Shown: piece by piece, positions 8,146-16,597 of the stretch
Layout: every line of letters begins with the position of its first letter
How positions within the stretch are numbered: the first letter of the stretch is position 1
Notes under the pieces: model-generated
The model's database searches: none
Seen by the model: the letters and a program-made list of their open reading frames with translations, nothing else
Told to the model about the DNA's origin: nothing
DNA from: an uncultured Alphaproteobacteria bacterium
GTDB lineage: Bacteria > Pseudomonadota > Alphaproteobacteria > UBA11222
Length of the DNA: 58,095 nt
Direction: 5' to 3'
NCBI GenBank assembly: GCA_937888955.1
Contig: CALAQW010000177.1
Location: 1 to 58,095, forward strand
Translations under genes and position numbers: made by a program

Positions 8146-8784
8146 ATGCAGACACTGGAACAGCTCATCGCGCGCGCGCGTGCCTACCGTGCGGATAAAT
8201 TTCCCGAACAACAGCCGCATTATCAGCGTCTGGTGAGCGAAGGGCAGTCGCCCAAAATTCTGATGATTGCCTGCTCGGACAGCCGGGTCGATCCGACCAT
8301 TATCTTCGGCGCGGAACCCGGCGAGATTTTTCTGGTACGCAATGTGGCGAGCCTGGTGCCGCCATTTCAGCCCGATACCGCCTGTCACGGCACCAGTGCG
8401 GCGCTTGAATTCGGCGTCACAAACCTGGGGGTCGAGCATGTCATCGTGCTGGGCCATGGTTATTGCGGCGGCGTGGCGGCGCTGTTGGCAGGTGCCGACA
8501 AGGATCGCACGAGCAGCGATTTCATCGGACCCTGGCTGTCTTCTGTGGCCGCTGTGCGCGACCGGATGCTGTCGGAATATCCGGATCTGCCGCAGGAAGA
8601 AGCCGAACGGCAACTGGAATTTGCGACTGTACGTCAGTCGGTTGAGAATTTGCGAAGCTTTCCCTGGATTGCCGAGCGGGTGGAAAAAGGCACGCTGGCC
8701 CTGCATGGCTGGCATTTCGATATTGCCAAGGGCGCATTGCGCGATGTTGGCGATCCCGCTGCGCCGGAACTGATCAGTGGTTGA
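8146..8784 (+). CDS. Beta-class carbonic anhydrase
   Basis: The 212-residue enzyme interconverts CO2 and bicarbonate in the cytoplasm. The zinc ligands and dyad are all visible: Cys43, Asp45 and Arg47 in ACSDSR, and His104 and Cys107 in GHGYCGG. The supporting stretch AEPGEIFLVRNVASLVPPF is at residues 56-74. Length is normal for the family. A GAAAGG lies upstream of the ATG. It lies between tRNA-Leu and the ornithine lipid genes and is probably transcribed alone. Bicarbonate supply would serve carboxylations and would balance the CO2 released by the urease encoded downstream, but that link is inference. Confidence 0.95.
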   Translation: MQTLEQLIARARAYRADKFPEQQPHYQRLVSEGQSPKILMIACSDSRVDPTIIFGAEPGEIFLVRNVASLVPPFQPDTACHGTSAALEFGVTNLGVEHVIVLGHGYCGGVAALLAGADKDRTSSDFIGPWLSSVAAVRDRMLSEYPDLPQEEAERQLEFATVRQSVENLRSFPWIAERVEKGTLALHGWHFDIAKGALRDVGDPAAPELISG

Positions 8785-8831
8785 TATGGCCGCGGATTAG
8801 CAAGGAAATAGCCGCGCTGCGCGGGGCATTT

Positions 8832-8860
8832 TGGTCACCTTTCTGTCATCCCTTTGTCGC
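8832..8860 (+). promoter_or_regulatory. Candidate Pho box upstream of olsB
   Basis: Three heptamers occur at exact 11-bp spacing: TGGTCAC (8832-8838), CTGTCAT (8843-8849) and TTGTCGC (8854-8860). The middle one is identical to the PhoB half-site consensus CTGTCAT, and the flanking ones match it at four positions each (GTCA and TGTC). The array ends 73 bp before the olsB start. OlsB of rhizobia is known to be induced by phosphate limitation through PhoB, which makes the location meaningful. The match of the outer repeats is partial. Confidence 0.55.
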
Positions 8861-8933
8861 GGAAAGCTCATCTGCACCCCCTAAGTTTGCCATCGTCTTA
8901 CCAACCAACAGACGAAAATCAGGCGGAAAGCTT

Positions 8934-9731
8934 ATGGTCAGTCGGATGCCGCCACAGCGTTTCGAGGTTCGCCTCGCGCGGCACAAGGCGGAAGTGCAGG
9001 CGGCGCAGCGCCTGCGATATCAGGTTTTCTATGAAGAAATGGGGGCGCGGCCCGCGCCCGAGACAGCGGCAATGGCGCGTGATTGCGATCTTTTCGATTC
9101 GCTATGCGATCACCTGCTTGTCATTGACCATTGCGCGCGCAGTGACCGGACGCCGGGGGTTGTCGGTACTTACCGGCTGACGCGGCGGTCGCGTTTGCCC
9201 GGGAATCAGGAATTTTACACCGAATCCGAATTCGATCTGTGCAATCTCAAGCAGATTCCCGGCGAAATCGTCGAGCTTGGCCGCTCCTGCGTGCATCCCG
9301 AATATCGCAACCGGGCGATCCTCGACATGTTGTGGCGCGGGTTGGGCAACTATATCGCCAACTACGACATACGGTTGATGTTCGGCTGTGCGAGTTTTCC
9401 CGGCACCGATCCCGATGCGGTCGCCGAGGCACTGGCCTTTCTCGATGCCCATTGCCTGGCGCCTGAAACATTGCGCCCGCGGGCGCGACACGGGCAATAT
9501 ATCTCCATGCGGCGGCTTGGCGGCGTTTTGCCCGACCGGCGGCGGGCGCTGCGGCAGATGCCGCCGCTTATTCGCGGCTATCTGAGCGCGGGCTGCCATG
9601 TTGGCGACGGAGCGGTGATCGATACGCAGTTCAACACCACCGATATCTGCGTGATGATCGAGACCGAAAATCTGAGCGACAGCTATGCTCGCCGCTATCA
9701 GCCTGGCGCTGTGATGGCGAATGCCGCATGA
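8934..9731 (+). CDS. olsB: OlsB L-ornithine N(alpha)-acyltransferase
   Basis: This GNAT-fold, hemolysin-like acyltransferase (265 residues from the ATG at 8934) transfers a 3-hydroxyacyl chain from acyl carrier protein to the alpha-amino group of ornithine, giving lyso-ornithine lipid. Family features are the N-terminal RLRYQVFYEEMGA stretch, DLFDSLCDHLLVID, VGTYRLTRR, and IVELGRSCVHPEYRNRAILDMLW. GGCGGAAAG upstream supports this start over a longer frame from 8781 that would overlap the carbonic anhydrase and read through the Pho box. It overlaps olsA by ATGA. The pair makes ornithine lipids, phosphorus-free membrane lipids of the inner and outer membranes. Confidence 0.9.
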   Translation: MVSRMPPQRFEVRLARHKAEVQAAQRLRYQVFYEEMGARPAPETAAMARDCDLFDSLCDHLLVIDHCARSDRTPGVVGTYRLTRRSRLPGNQEFYTESEFDLCNLKQIPGEIVELGRSCVHPEYRNRAILDMLWRGLGNYIANYDIRLMFGCASFPGTDPDAVAEALAFLDAHCLAPETLRPRARHGQYISMRRLGGVLPDRRRALRQMPPLIRGYLSAGCHVGDGAVIDTQFNTTDICVMIETENLSDSYARRYQPGAVMANAA

Positions 9732-10582
9732 ACGATCCGATTGGTGCCAGCCGCGCCTTTTGCCGGCTGCTGATATTTTTCGCGCTGACCTTGATCGCGA
9801 TGGCGGTCTACCGGGTCAGTGGTCTGGGGCGTGGTCAGGGTTCGCGCCCGGTCGCAAAATTCTGGTTCAGCGCATCAAGCCGGCTGATCGGTCTGCGGCT
9901 TGTACGGTCCGGTCTGCCGGTCACCGAGGGGCCGGTGCTCTATCTGGCCAATCATATTTCCTATCTCGACATTCTGCTGCTCGGTCAGCAGCTTGATGTG
10001 ACCTTTGTTGCCAAGTCGGAGGTGCGGGACTGGCCGTTATTCGGAACGCTTGCCGAACTGGGCGGAACATTATTTGTCAGCCGCCGCGCCGCCAGTACGC
10101 GCGATGAAGCCGCGCAGATCCGCAGCCGGCTTGCGGCGGGCGGGCGGGTCATTCTGTTTCCCGAAGGGACAAGCAGCGATGGAACCGATGTGCTGCCGTT
10201 CAAATCCGCCCTGCTTGGGCTGGCGCAGGATATCCCGGGCCTGCGCATTCAGCCGGTGACCATTGCCTATCCCCACCCGTCACGGGCAGGCGTCGATTTA
10301 CGGCCGGCCTGGTACGGGGATATGTCGCTATTGCCGCATCTATGGCAATTGCTGCAATGGCGGCGCGGACAGGCGCATTTGCGGTTCCATCCGCCTTTAC
10401 GTCTCGATCAGCGACAAATTGATCGCAAGCGTCTGGCGGTGGCCTGTCAGACGCAGATCCGGCAGGGGCTGCATCAGCTCTGTGCGCTGCCGATAGGGGT
10501 GCCCTCTGAGTTGCATGGTCAGGATGCGCCCGGCTGGCCCGAAGCAGCCCCTGAAGCAGCCTTTGAACAGGCCGTGGACTGA
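9728..10582 (+). CDS. olsA: OlsA-like 1-acylglycerol-3-phosphate / lyso-ornithine lipid O-acyltransferase
   Basis: The 284-residue PlsC-family acyltransferase has an N-terminal membrane anchor (about residues 12-28). The catalytic H-x4-D motif is NHISYLD (His76, Asp81), and a FPEGTSSDG substrate motif lies at residues 144-152. It begins inside the stop codon of olsB (ATGA overlap), so translation is probably coupled. The expected reaction is acylation of the 3-hydroxy group of lyso-ornithine lipid, completing ornithine lipid. The C-terminus ends in a Pro/Glu/Ala-rich tail. Phosphatidic-acid synthesis is an alternative activity for the family, but the pairing with olsB favours OlsA. Confidence 0.88.
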   Translation: MNDPIGASRAFCRLLIFFALTLIAMAVYRVSGLGRGQGSRPVAKFWFSASSRLIGLRLVRSGLPVTEGPVLYLANHISYLDILLLGQQLDVTFVAKSEVRDWPLFGTLAELGGTLFVSRRAASTRDEAAQIRSRLAAGGRVILFPEGTSSDGTDVLPFKSALLGLAQDIPGLRIQPVTIAYPHPSRAGVDLRPAWYGDMSLLPHLWQLLQWRRGQAHLRFHPPLRLDQRQIDRKRLAVACQTQIRQGLHQLCALPIGVPSELHGQDAPGWPEAAPEAAFEQAVD

Positions 10583-10610
10583 CCGACCCGTCGGCCTGCC
10601 CAGGTTACAC

Positions 10611-10639
10611 TTATGATGCCTAAGAAACAGGCATCATAA
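10611..10639. repeat. Perfect 10-bp inverted repeat between olsA and urtA
   Basis: TTATGATGCC (10611-10620) and GGCATCATAA (10630-10639) are perfect reverse complements around a 9-nt spacer. An A-rich stretch, not a T-run, follows on the plus strand, so it does not look like a standard intrinsic terminator. It could end olsA transcription in a Rho-dependent way or act as a protein-binding dyad upstream of the urea operon. Confidence 0.6.
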
Positions 10640-10680
10640 AAATGTCATATGCTTATAAATTAATCATCGCTGGTGCGGCA

Positions 10681-10739
10681 GCCCTAATTGTTGCGGGTAT
10701 TTAGGGCGATAAGTGGGATCGGGCAGGCCCACCTGCCCG
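10681..10739. repeat. Two further hairpin-forming dyads upstream of urtA
   Basis: GCCCTAA (10681-10687) pairs with TTAGGGC (10701-10707) across 13 nt. CGGGCAGG (10720-10727) pairs perfectly with CCTGCCCG (10732-10739) across a 4-nt loop. Both lie between the olsA end and the sigma-54 promoter, where enhancer-binding proteins and bending factors usually act. No U-tract follows either, so termination is less likely than a regulatory role. Confidence 0.5.
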
Positions 10740-10740
10740 T

Positions 10741-10757
10741 TGCACAACGGCTTCGCA
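10741..10757 (+). promoter_or_regulatory. Candidate NtrC half-site pair (TGC-N11-GCA)
   Basis: The 17-bp stretch starts TGCAC and ends GCA with 11 bases between TGC and GCA, matching the core of the NtrC consensus TGCACY-N4-TRGTGCA at its outer positions only. It lies six bases 5' of the sigma-54 element, closer than a usual remote enhancer. It overlaps a 14-bp dyad, CCGTTG-CA-CAACGG (10737-10750). A weak but contextually sensible match. Confidence 0.35.
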
Positions 10758-10761
10758 CCGG

Positions 10762-10778
10762 TTGGCACGGCCTTTGCT
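10762..10778 (+). promoter_or_regulatory. Sigma-54 (RpoN) promoter of the urt-ure operon
   Basis: TTGGCACGGCCTTTGCT matches the sigma-54 consensus YTGGCACGRNNNTTGCW at every defined position. The -24 GG is at 10764-10765 and the -12 GC at 10776-10777, so transcription should start near 10789, about 34 bases before the urtA ATG. RpoN promoters need an enhancer-binding protein, for nitrogen genes normally NtrC. The element sits exactly where a nitrogen-starvation promoter for urea uptake would be expected. Confidence 0.88.
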
Positions 10779-10822
10779 CTCTTGAGTCCTGATCAACACC
10801 CGACGAAGGGAGAGGGGAAGCA

Positions 10823-12112
10823 ATGAAGCAGTTTTTACGTAATACAATTGCCGGCGCGGCGATGATCGGCGCGGGCCTGTCCGCAAGCCTGGCGCAGGCC
10901 GAGGAGACCATCAAGGTCGGCATCCTGCATTCTCTGTCCGGCACCATGGCGATCAGCGAAACCACGCTGAAGGACGTCATGCTGATGCTGATCGAGGAAC
11001 AGAACAAAAAAGGCGGGCTTCTTGGCAAGAAGCTGGAGCCGGTTGTCGTCGATCCGGCGTCTGACTGGCCGCTATTTGCTGAAAAGGCGCGCGAGCTGAT
11101 TTCGGTCAATGATGTGTCGGCGGTGTTTGGCTGCTGGACCAGCGTGTCGCGCAAATCCGTGCTGCCGGTGTTCGAGGAGCTGAACAATCTGCTGTTCTAT
11201 CCGGTGCAGTATGAGGGCGAGGAAAGCCAGCGCAATGTCTTCTACACGGGCGCTGCGCCGAACCAGCAGGCGATTCCCGCGGTCGATTATCTGATGAATG
11301 AAATCGGTGTGAAGCGCTGGGTTCTGGCGGGCACCGACTATGTCTATCCGCGCACGACCAACAAGATCCTTGAAGCCTATCTGAAGGCGAAAGGCGTCGC
11401 GGCGGACGATATCATGATCAACTACACCCCGTTCGGTCATTCCGACTGGCAGACGATCGTGTCCGACATCAAGAAGTTCGGCGCGGCCGGCAAGAAAACC
11501 GCCGTGGTATCAACCATCAATGGCGATGCCAATGTGCCGTTCTACAAGGAGCTTGGCAATCAGGGCATCAAGGCCGAGGATATTCCGGTTGTCGCCTTCT
11601 CGGTCGGTGAGGAAGAACTCGCCGGTCTCGACACCGGGCCGCTGGTTGGTCATCTGGCTGCCTGGAACTATTTCCAGTCCGTCGATACCGAGGTCAATGC
11701 CGAATTCATCGAGAATTGGCACAGCTTCATCAAAAGCGACAAGCGCGTGACCAATGACCCGATGGAAGCCCATTATATCGGCTTCAATATGTGGGTGAAG
11801 GCGGTCGAAAAGGCCGGCACCACTGATCCTGACGCGGTGATTGATGCGATTATCGGCGTATCGGTACCCAACCTGTCGGGCGGTTATTCCGCGATGATGC
11901 CGAACCATCACATCACAAAGCCTGTGCTGATTGGCGAAATTCAGGAAGACGGCCAGTTTGAAACCGTGTGGGAAACCTCCGGGCTGGTCGTTGGCGATGA
12001 ATGGTCGGACTATCTGCCGGACTCCAAGGATCTGATTGCCGATTGGCGCGCGCCCATGTCGTGCGGCAATTTCAACACCGAAACCGGCAAATGCGGCGGC
12101 AAGGGGTCCTGA
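10823..12112 (+). CDS. urtA: UrtA urea ABC transporter substrate-binding protein
   Basis: The 429-residue periplasmic protein of the branched-chain-amino-acid/urea receptor class captures urea for import. Residues 1-26 form a Sec signal peptide with a likely cut after AQA. The mature protein starts EETIKVGILHSLSGTMAISE, the standard ligand-binding-domain opening. Other UrtA-typical stretches are FGCWTSVSRKSVLPVFEE and LLFYPVQYEGEE. A run of AAGGGAGAGGGGAAG precedes the ATG. The gene opens a co-directional series, urtABCDE-ureDABCEFG, about 34 bases after the predicted sigma-54 transcription start. Length and C-terminus are normal. Confidence 0.95.
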   Translation: MKQFLRNTIAGAAMIGAGLSASLAQAEETIKVGILHSLSGTMAISETTLKDVMLMLIEEQNKKGGLLGKKLEPVVVDPASDWPLFAEKARELISVNDVSAVFGCWTSVSRKSVLPVFEELNNLLFYPVQYEGEESQRNVFYTGAAPNQQAIPAVDYLMNEIGVKRWVLAGTDYVYPRTTNKILEAYLKAKGVAADDIMINYTPFGHSDWQTIVSDIKKFGAAGKKTAVVSTINGDANVPFYKELGNQGIKAEDIPVVAFSVGEEELAGLDTGPLVGHLAAWNYFQSVDTEVNAEFIENWHSFIKSDKRVTNDPMEAHYIGFNMWVKAVEKAGTTDPDAVIDAIIGVSVPNLSGGYSAMMPNHHITKPVLIGEIQEDGQFETVWETSGLVVGDEWSDYLPDSKDLIADWRAPMSCGNFNTETGKCGGKGS

Positions 12113-12300
12113 TCGCGGGCCGGATATCCCGGGCGGGGTTTTGCGCCGCGCGCCGGGATATCCAGCTGCCGACTGACAGGGCGCTGATTTTGCGTTAAAC
12201 AGGAAGGCACAGGCCGCGTTCCAGGCGGGGCGCGGCCGTGTCATACCGGACAGCGATCGGGGCGTTGTCCTTACTGTATCTATCTTGCAATGGGGAATTC

Positions 12301-13938
12301 ATGCCACGTTGTCTGGCATATCTGACCGTTTTGCTTATGGCGGCGCTGCTTCTTGCGGCGCCGTTGCGGGCGGCGGATCTGGGGCCGCTGATCGCCAATC
12401 TCGCGGAAGGCGGTTTCAAGGATACGGCGCGCGCCGTCGATGAGCTGGCCGCGACCGGTGATCCGGATGCCGTTCCGGTCTTGTCTGCCCTGCTTGAGGG
12501 CGCGCTTTATCAGCGTAAATCGGACAAAAAGATATTCCGGGCCGAAAAGGTCGGCCGTGAGCTGCAGCTGTTCGATCCGATTACCGGCGCGCCGGTCGAT
12601 ATCGTCGGGAAACGCGCAGCCGAGAAAATCAAGGTCAATAACCGTCTGCGCAAGCAGATCAGGGGCGCGCTTGGCACGCTGACACTTGTCAGCCCCGACC
12701 CCGATCAGCGCCGCAACGGTGCGGATGCGGTTTTCAAGACGCCGGCCCCTGAAAATGCCCCCCTGTTGCGCGCCGCGATCGCCAAGGAAACTGACGAAGC
12801 TGTGCAGCGGCGGATGCAGCGCGCGCTCGCCGCGGTGACGCTGCGCCACGATTCCGATCCGGCCGCCCGAATTGCGGCGGTCAAGACCCTGGGAAGCTTC
12901 ACCGATCAGGAGGTGCGCGGCGTCTTGAGCGCGGTGCTTCTGACAGATCAGGACGGCAGCCCCCTTGAAGCGGATGCACAATTGCGCGCGGCGGCCGCCA
13001 CCGCCCTTGCGGAGGTGGAAAGCCGGCTTGAGTTCTGGGCGATCGCCGAATCGATATTTCACGGGCTCAGCCTCGGTTCGGTGCTGCTGCTCGCGGCGAT
13101 CGGGCTTGCCATCACTTTCGGGGTGATGGGGGTTATCAATATGGCGCATGGCGAGATGGTGATGCTGGGCGCCTATACCACCTTTATCATTCAGGAAATT
13201 ATCCGCGCCACCAATCCCGGCCTGTTTGATTATTCCCTGTTTATCGCGGTGCCGGCCGCCTTTCTGGTTGCCGGCGCGGTCGGGGTCGGGATCGAACGCG
13301 GGGTGATCCGTTTTCTCTATGGCCGGCCGCTTGAAACCTTGCTTGCGACCTGGGGGCTTAGTCTTATCCTGCAGCAGACCGTGCGCTCGATCTTCGGGCC
13401 GACCAACAAGGAGGTTGGCACCCCGAGCTGGATGAGCGGCGCGCTCGAATTCGATAGCGGGCTCGTGCTGACCTATAACCGGCTTGCGATTATCTTCTTC
13501 GCGCTTGCGGTCCTGGCGATTTTGATGCTGCTGCTGCGCTATACCGCTTTCGGGCTGCGGATGCGCGCGGTCACCCAGAATCGCGGCATGGCGAGTGCGA
13601 TGGGCATCCGCACCGGACAGATCGATGCGCTGACTTTCGGGCTCGGTTCCGGGATTGCCGGCATGGCCGGTGTGGCGCTCAGCCAGATCGACAATGTCAG
13701 CCCCAATCTCGGCCAGGCCTATATCGTTGATTCCTTCATGGTGGTCGTGTTTGGCGGGGTCGGCAATCTGTGGGGCACGTTCTTTGGCGGTATGAGCCTT
13801 GGGCTTGTGAATAAATTCCTCGAACCCTATGCGGGGGCGGTGCTTGGCAAGATTATCGTGCTTGTCGCCATCATCCTGTTCATTCAGCGCCGGCCCAGGG
13901 GCCTGTTCGCGCTGAAGGGCCGCGCGGTGGAGAACTGA
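12301..13938 (+). CDS. urtB: UrtB urea ABC transporter permease
   Basis: The first membrane permease of the urea importer has 545 residues from the ATG at 12301, preceded by GGGGA. It begins with a signal-like hydrophobic segment (residues about 5-25, ending LRAADL) and a soluble domain of about 220 residues with HEAT-like Ala/Leu-rich helices, typical of UrtB. The LivH-type permease domain covers about residues 250-540, with GVINMAHGEMVMLGAYTTF near 285-303 and the conserved FGGVGNLWGTFFGG near 483-496. The frame is open upstream to 12238, but that extension lacks family similarity. It follows urtA after 188 bp and precedes urtC by 3 bp. Confidence 0.94.
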   Translation: MPRCLAYLTVLLMAALLLAAPLRAADLGPLIANLAEGGFKDTARAVDELAATGDPDAVPVLSALLEGALYQRKSDKKIFRAEKVGRELQLFDPITGAPVDIVGKRAAEKIKVNNRLRKQIRGALGTLTLVSPDPDQRRNGADAVFKTPAPENAPLLRAAIAKETDEAVQRRMQRALAAVTLRHDSDPAARIAAVKTLGSFTDQEVRGVLSAVLLTDQDGSPLEADAQLRAAAATALAEVESRLEFWAIAESIFHGLSLGSVLLLAAIGLAITFGVMGVINMAHGEMVMLGAYTTFIIQEIIRATNPGLFDYSLFIAVPAAFLVAGAVGVGIERGVIRFLYGRPLETLLATWGLSLILQQTVRSIFGPTNKEVGTPSWMSGALEFDSGLVLTYNRLAIIFFALAVLAILMLLLRYTAFGLRMRAVTQNRGMASAMGIRTGQIDALTFGLGSGIAGMAGVALSQIDNVSPNLGQAYIVDSFMVVVFGGVGNLWGTFFGGMSLGLVNKFLEPYAGAVLGKIIVLVAIILFIQRRPRGLFALKGRAVEN

Positions 13939-13941
13939 GCC

Positions 13942-15120
13942 ATGTCGTCGGTTGCACATACGCCCGCGCTGCGTACCGGTCCGCTGACCGGATTGCTGAT
14001 GTCCCTGCCGCTTGGCGGCAAGATCATGCTCGCGCTGCTGACGCTTGCAGCGCTGCTGGTGCCGCTTCTCAATCTCGCGGTGCCGGCGGATTCGTTTTTC
14101 CATGTACCGGCTTACATGGTGGCCCTGCTTGGCAAATATCTTTGCTATGCGCTGCTTGCGCTCAGTGTCGATCTGGTCTGGGGGTTCTGCGGTATCCTCA
14201 GTCTCGGGCACGGGGCGTTCTTCGCGCTCGGCGGCTATGCGATGGGCATGTATCTGATGCGCCAGATCGGCCCGCGTGGCGTGTATGGCGATCCGGTCCT
14301 GCCCGATTTCATGGTGTTCCTGAACTGGCAGGAACTGCCCTGGTTCTGGTACGGCTTCGATCTGTTTCCCTTCGCCATGGCGATGGTGCTGCTTGCGCCG
14401 GGATTGCTTGCATTTCTGTTTGGCTGGCTTGCATTCCGCAGCCGTGTCACCGGCGTCTATCTGTCGATCATCACCCAGGCGATGACCTATGCGCTGATGC
14501 TGGCTTTCTTCCGCAACGATATGGGATTTGGCGGCAATAACGGGCTGACCGATTTCAAGGATCTGCTCGGCTTTGATCTGCAGTCGGATGCAACCCGCAG
14601 CGGTCTGTTCGTGGCCAGTGCGGTGTCGCTGGCGCTTGGCTATCTGATCTGTGCCGCGATCGTGCGGTCGAAATTCGGTCGCGTGCTGGAGGCGATCCGG
14701 GATGCGGAAAGCCGGGTGCGGTTTCTCGGTTACCGGGTGGAATATTACAAGCTGTTCGTCTTTACCCTGTCGGCGATGATGGCCGGGGTCGCGGGCGCGC
14801 TTTACGTGCCCCAGGTCGGGATCATCAATCCGGCTGAATTCGCCCCCGCCAATTCCATCGAGATCGTGATCTGGGTCGCGGTCGGCGGGCGCGGCACCCT
14901 GTATGGCGCGGCACTCGGTGCGATTCTCGTCAATTACGCCAAGACCTATTTCACCGGTGCATTGCCCGAGATCTGGCTGTTCATGCTGGGGGCGCTGTTT
15001 GTTGCGGTGACGCTGTTCATGCCCAAGGGTATTGTCGGATTGCTGCGGCAGGCAGGCCGCAACGGCCTGTTGGGCGCGCTTTACGGCCGTGGCCGGACGC
15101 AAGAGGAGCAAGGCGCATGA
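13942..15120 (+). CDS. urtC: UrtC urea ABC transporter permease
   Basis: The second permease of the urea importer has 392 residues with about ten hydrophobic segments and a LivM-like core. Visible family stretches include YALLALSVDLVWGFCGILSL (about 69-88), FGGNNGLTDFKDLLGFD (about 195-211) and the EAA-type cytoplasmic loop region RVLEAIRDAESRVRFLGYRV (about 250-269), which should contact the UrtD/UrtE ATPases. It overlaps urtD by four bases (ATGA), so the stoichiometric subunits are probably translated in step. Confidence 0.94.
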   Translation: MSSVAHTPALRTGPLTGLLMSLPLGGKIMLALLTLAALLVPLLNLAVPADSFFHVPAYMVALLGKYLCYALLALSVDLVWGFCGILSLGHGAFFALGGYAMGMYLMRQIGPRGVYGDPVLPDFMVFLNWQELPWFWYGFDLFPFAMAMVLLAPGLLAFLFGWLAFRSRVTGVYLSIITQAMTYALMLAFFRNDMGFGGNNGLTDFKDLLGFDLQSDATRSGLFVASAVSLALGYLICAAIVRSKFGRVLEAIRDAESRVRFLGYRVEYYKLFVFTLSAMMAGVAGALYVPQVGIINPAEFAPANSIEIVIWVAVGGRGTLYGAALGAILVNYAKTYFTGALPEIWLFMLGALFVAVTLFMPKGIVGLLRQAGRNGLLGALYGRGRTQEEQGA

Positions 15121-15896
15121 ACAGCCCCGCCGATGATCGCCCGCATGTGCTGCGGGCGCAGGATGTGATGCTCTATCTCAGCGGCGTCACGGTGAGTTTC
15201 GATGGTTTCAAGGCGCTCAATAATCTCAGCCTCTATATCCGGCCCGGCGAGATGCGCGCGATCATCGGTCCGAACGGCGCGGGCAAGACGACGATGATGG
15301 ATGTCATCACCGGCAAGACCCGCGCGGATGAGGGCGATGTCTATTTCAATGGTGATGTCGATCTGTCGAAACTCGACGAGGCGGCGATCGCCAATCTCGG
15401 TATCGGGCGCAAGTTCCAGAAGCCCACGATTTTCGAAAATCTCACCGTTTTCGAAAATCTCGAACTGGCGCTCAAGACCGACCGGGGACCTTTTGCCACG
15501 CTCTTGTTCCGGCTCGACAAGACGCAGGCGGCACGCATCGACGAGGTGTTGCAGACCATCTCGCTCACCGAACAGTGCGGCATGCAGGCCGGTGCCCTGT
15601 CGCACGGGCAAAAGCAATGGCTCGAAATCGGCATGCTGCTGATGCAGGATCCCGAACTTCTGCTGGTCGATGAACCCGTTGCCGGCATGACGGATGCGGA
15701 AACCGATCAGACAGCGGATCTGTTGCGCACGATCGCGCGCGAACGTTCGGTCATCGTGGTCGAGCATGACATGGAATTCGTGCGCCGGCTCGATACCATG
15801 GTGACGGTGCTGCATGAAGGCTCGGTGCTGGCGGAAGGTTCGCTCGCGCGGGTGCAGGCCGATGAACGTGTGATCGAAGTTTATCTGGGGCGCTAG
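15117..15896 (+). CDS. urtD: UrtD urea ABC transporter ATP-binding protein
   Basis: The 259-residue LivG-type ATPase has Walker A GPNGAGKTT at residues 51-59. A Q-loop-region stretch, KPTIFENLTVFENLELALK, lies near 102-120. The signature LSHGQKQWLEIGMLLM is followed by Walker B LLLVDEP and the H-loop VVEHDMEF. Together with UrtE it powers urea import through UrtBC. It starts within the urtC stop codon. The DNA encoding TIFENL-TVFENL holds a 14-bp direct repeat with an 18-bp period. Confidence 0.95.
   Translation: MNSPADDRPHVLRAQDVMLYLSGVTVSFDGFKALNNLSLYIRPGEMRAIIGPNGAGKTTMMDVITGKTRADEGDVYFNGDVDLSKLDEAAIANLGIGRKFQKPTIFENLTVFENLELALKTDRGPFATLLFRLDKTQAARIDEVLQTISLTEQCGMQAGALSHGQKQWLEIGMLLMQDPELLLVDEPVAGMTDAETDQTADLLRTIARERSVIVVEHDMEFVRRLDTMVTVLHEGSVLAEGSLARVQADERVIEVYLGR
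15430..15461 (+). repeat. Direct repeat inside urtD
   Basis: TTTTCGAAAATCTC occurs at 15430-15443 and again at 15448-15461, an 18-bp period equal to six codons. It encodes the near-duplicate peptide units TIFENL and TVFENL. Each copy contains the 10-bp palindrome TTTTCGAAAA. The peptide region is typical of the family, so selection on protein sequence probably explains it. Confidence 0.8.
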
Positions 15897-15901
15897 AGCA
15901 C

Positions 15902-16597
15902 ATGCTGCAAGTCGACAATATCGATCTCTATTACGGTGCGAGCCAGGCATTGCGCGGCGTCAGCCTGTCAGCGCAGCTCGGGGCGGTCACCTGCATCATG
16001 GGGCGCAACGGGGTTGGCAAGACAAGTCTGCTGCGCGCCATTGTCGGGCAGCAGCCGATCCGTGGCGGCGCGATCAGATGGGAGGAAAAGGATGTGTCCG
16101 CCCTGCCGCCCTATGAGCGGGCGCGGCGCGGCATCGCCTATGTGCCGCAGGGGCGCGAGATCTTCCCCCTGCTGACGGTTGAGGAAAATCTGCGCACCGC
16201 ATTTGCCGCGACCCCGCGCAAGGAACATTATGTCCCCGACGATATCTATGATTTATTCCCTGTACTGAAAGATATGCTGCGCCGGCGCGGCGGCGATCTG
16301 AGCGGCGGTCAGCAGCAGCAGCTTGCCATCGCCCGTGCGCTTGTCACCCGGCCGCGCCTGCTGATCCTCGATGAACCGACAGAAGGGATCCAGCCTTCCA
16401 TCATCAAGGATATCGAAAATATCATCGGTATCCTGCGCGACCGGGGCGGTATGGCGATCCTGCTTGTCGAGCAGTATTTCGAGTTCGCCCGCGATCTGGC
16501 TGATGAATTCGCGGTGATGGAACGCGGCGAGGTCGTGCTTGCGGGGCCGGCGCGCGAAATGGATGAGGAAGATGTCCGCCGTTACCTCACCGTTTGA
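15902..16597 (+). CDS. urtE: UrtE urea ABC transporter ATP-binding protein
   Basis: The 231-residue LivF-type ATPase is the second nucleotide-binding subunit of the urea importer. Walker A is GRNGVGKTSLL at residues 37-47, the signature is LSGGQQQQLAIARAL, Walker B is LLILDEPTEGIQP, and the H-loop is LLVEQYFEFA. It follows urtD by five bases. Its 3' end overlaps ureD by 26 bp, physically joining the uptake genes to the urease genes and implying one transcript. Confidence 0.95.
   Translation: MLQVDNIDLYYGASQALRGVSLSAQLGAVTCIMGRNGVGKTSLLRAIVGQQPIRGGAIRWEEKDVSALPPYERARRGIAYVPQGREIFPLLTVEENLRTAFAATPRKEHYVPDDIYDLFPVLKDMLRRRGGDLSGGQQQQLAIARALVTRPRLLILDEPTEGIQPSIIKDIENIIGILRDRGGMAILLVEQYFEFARDLADEFAVMERGEVVLAGPAREMDEEDVRRYLTV

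Noticed and set aside
12280..15111. 943-codon open frame antisense to urtB and urtC
   Set aside because: Low-complexity His/Gln/Arg-rich translation with no domain, exactly opposite well-supported permease genes; a shadow caused by high GC at third positions.
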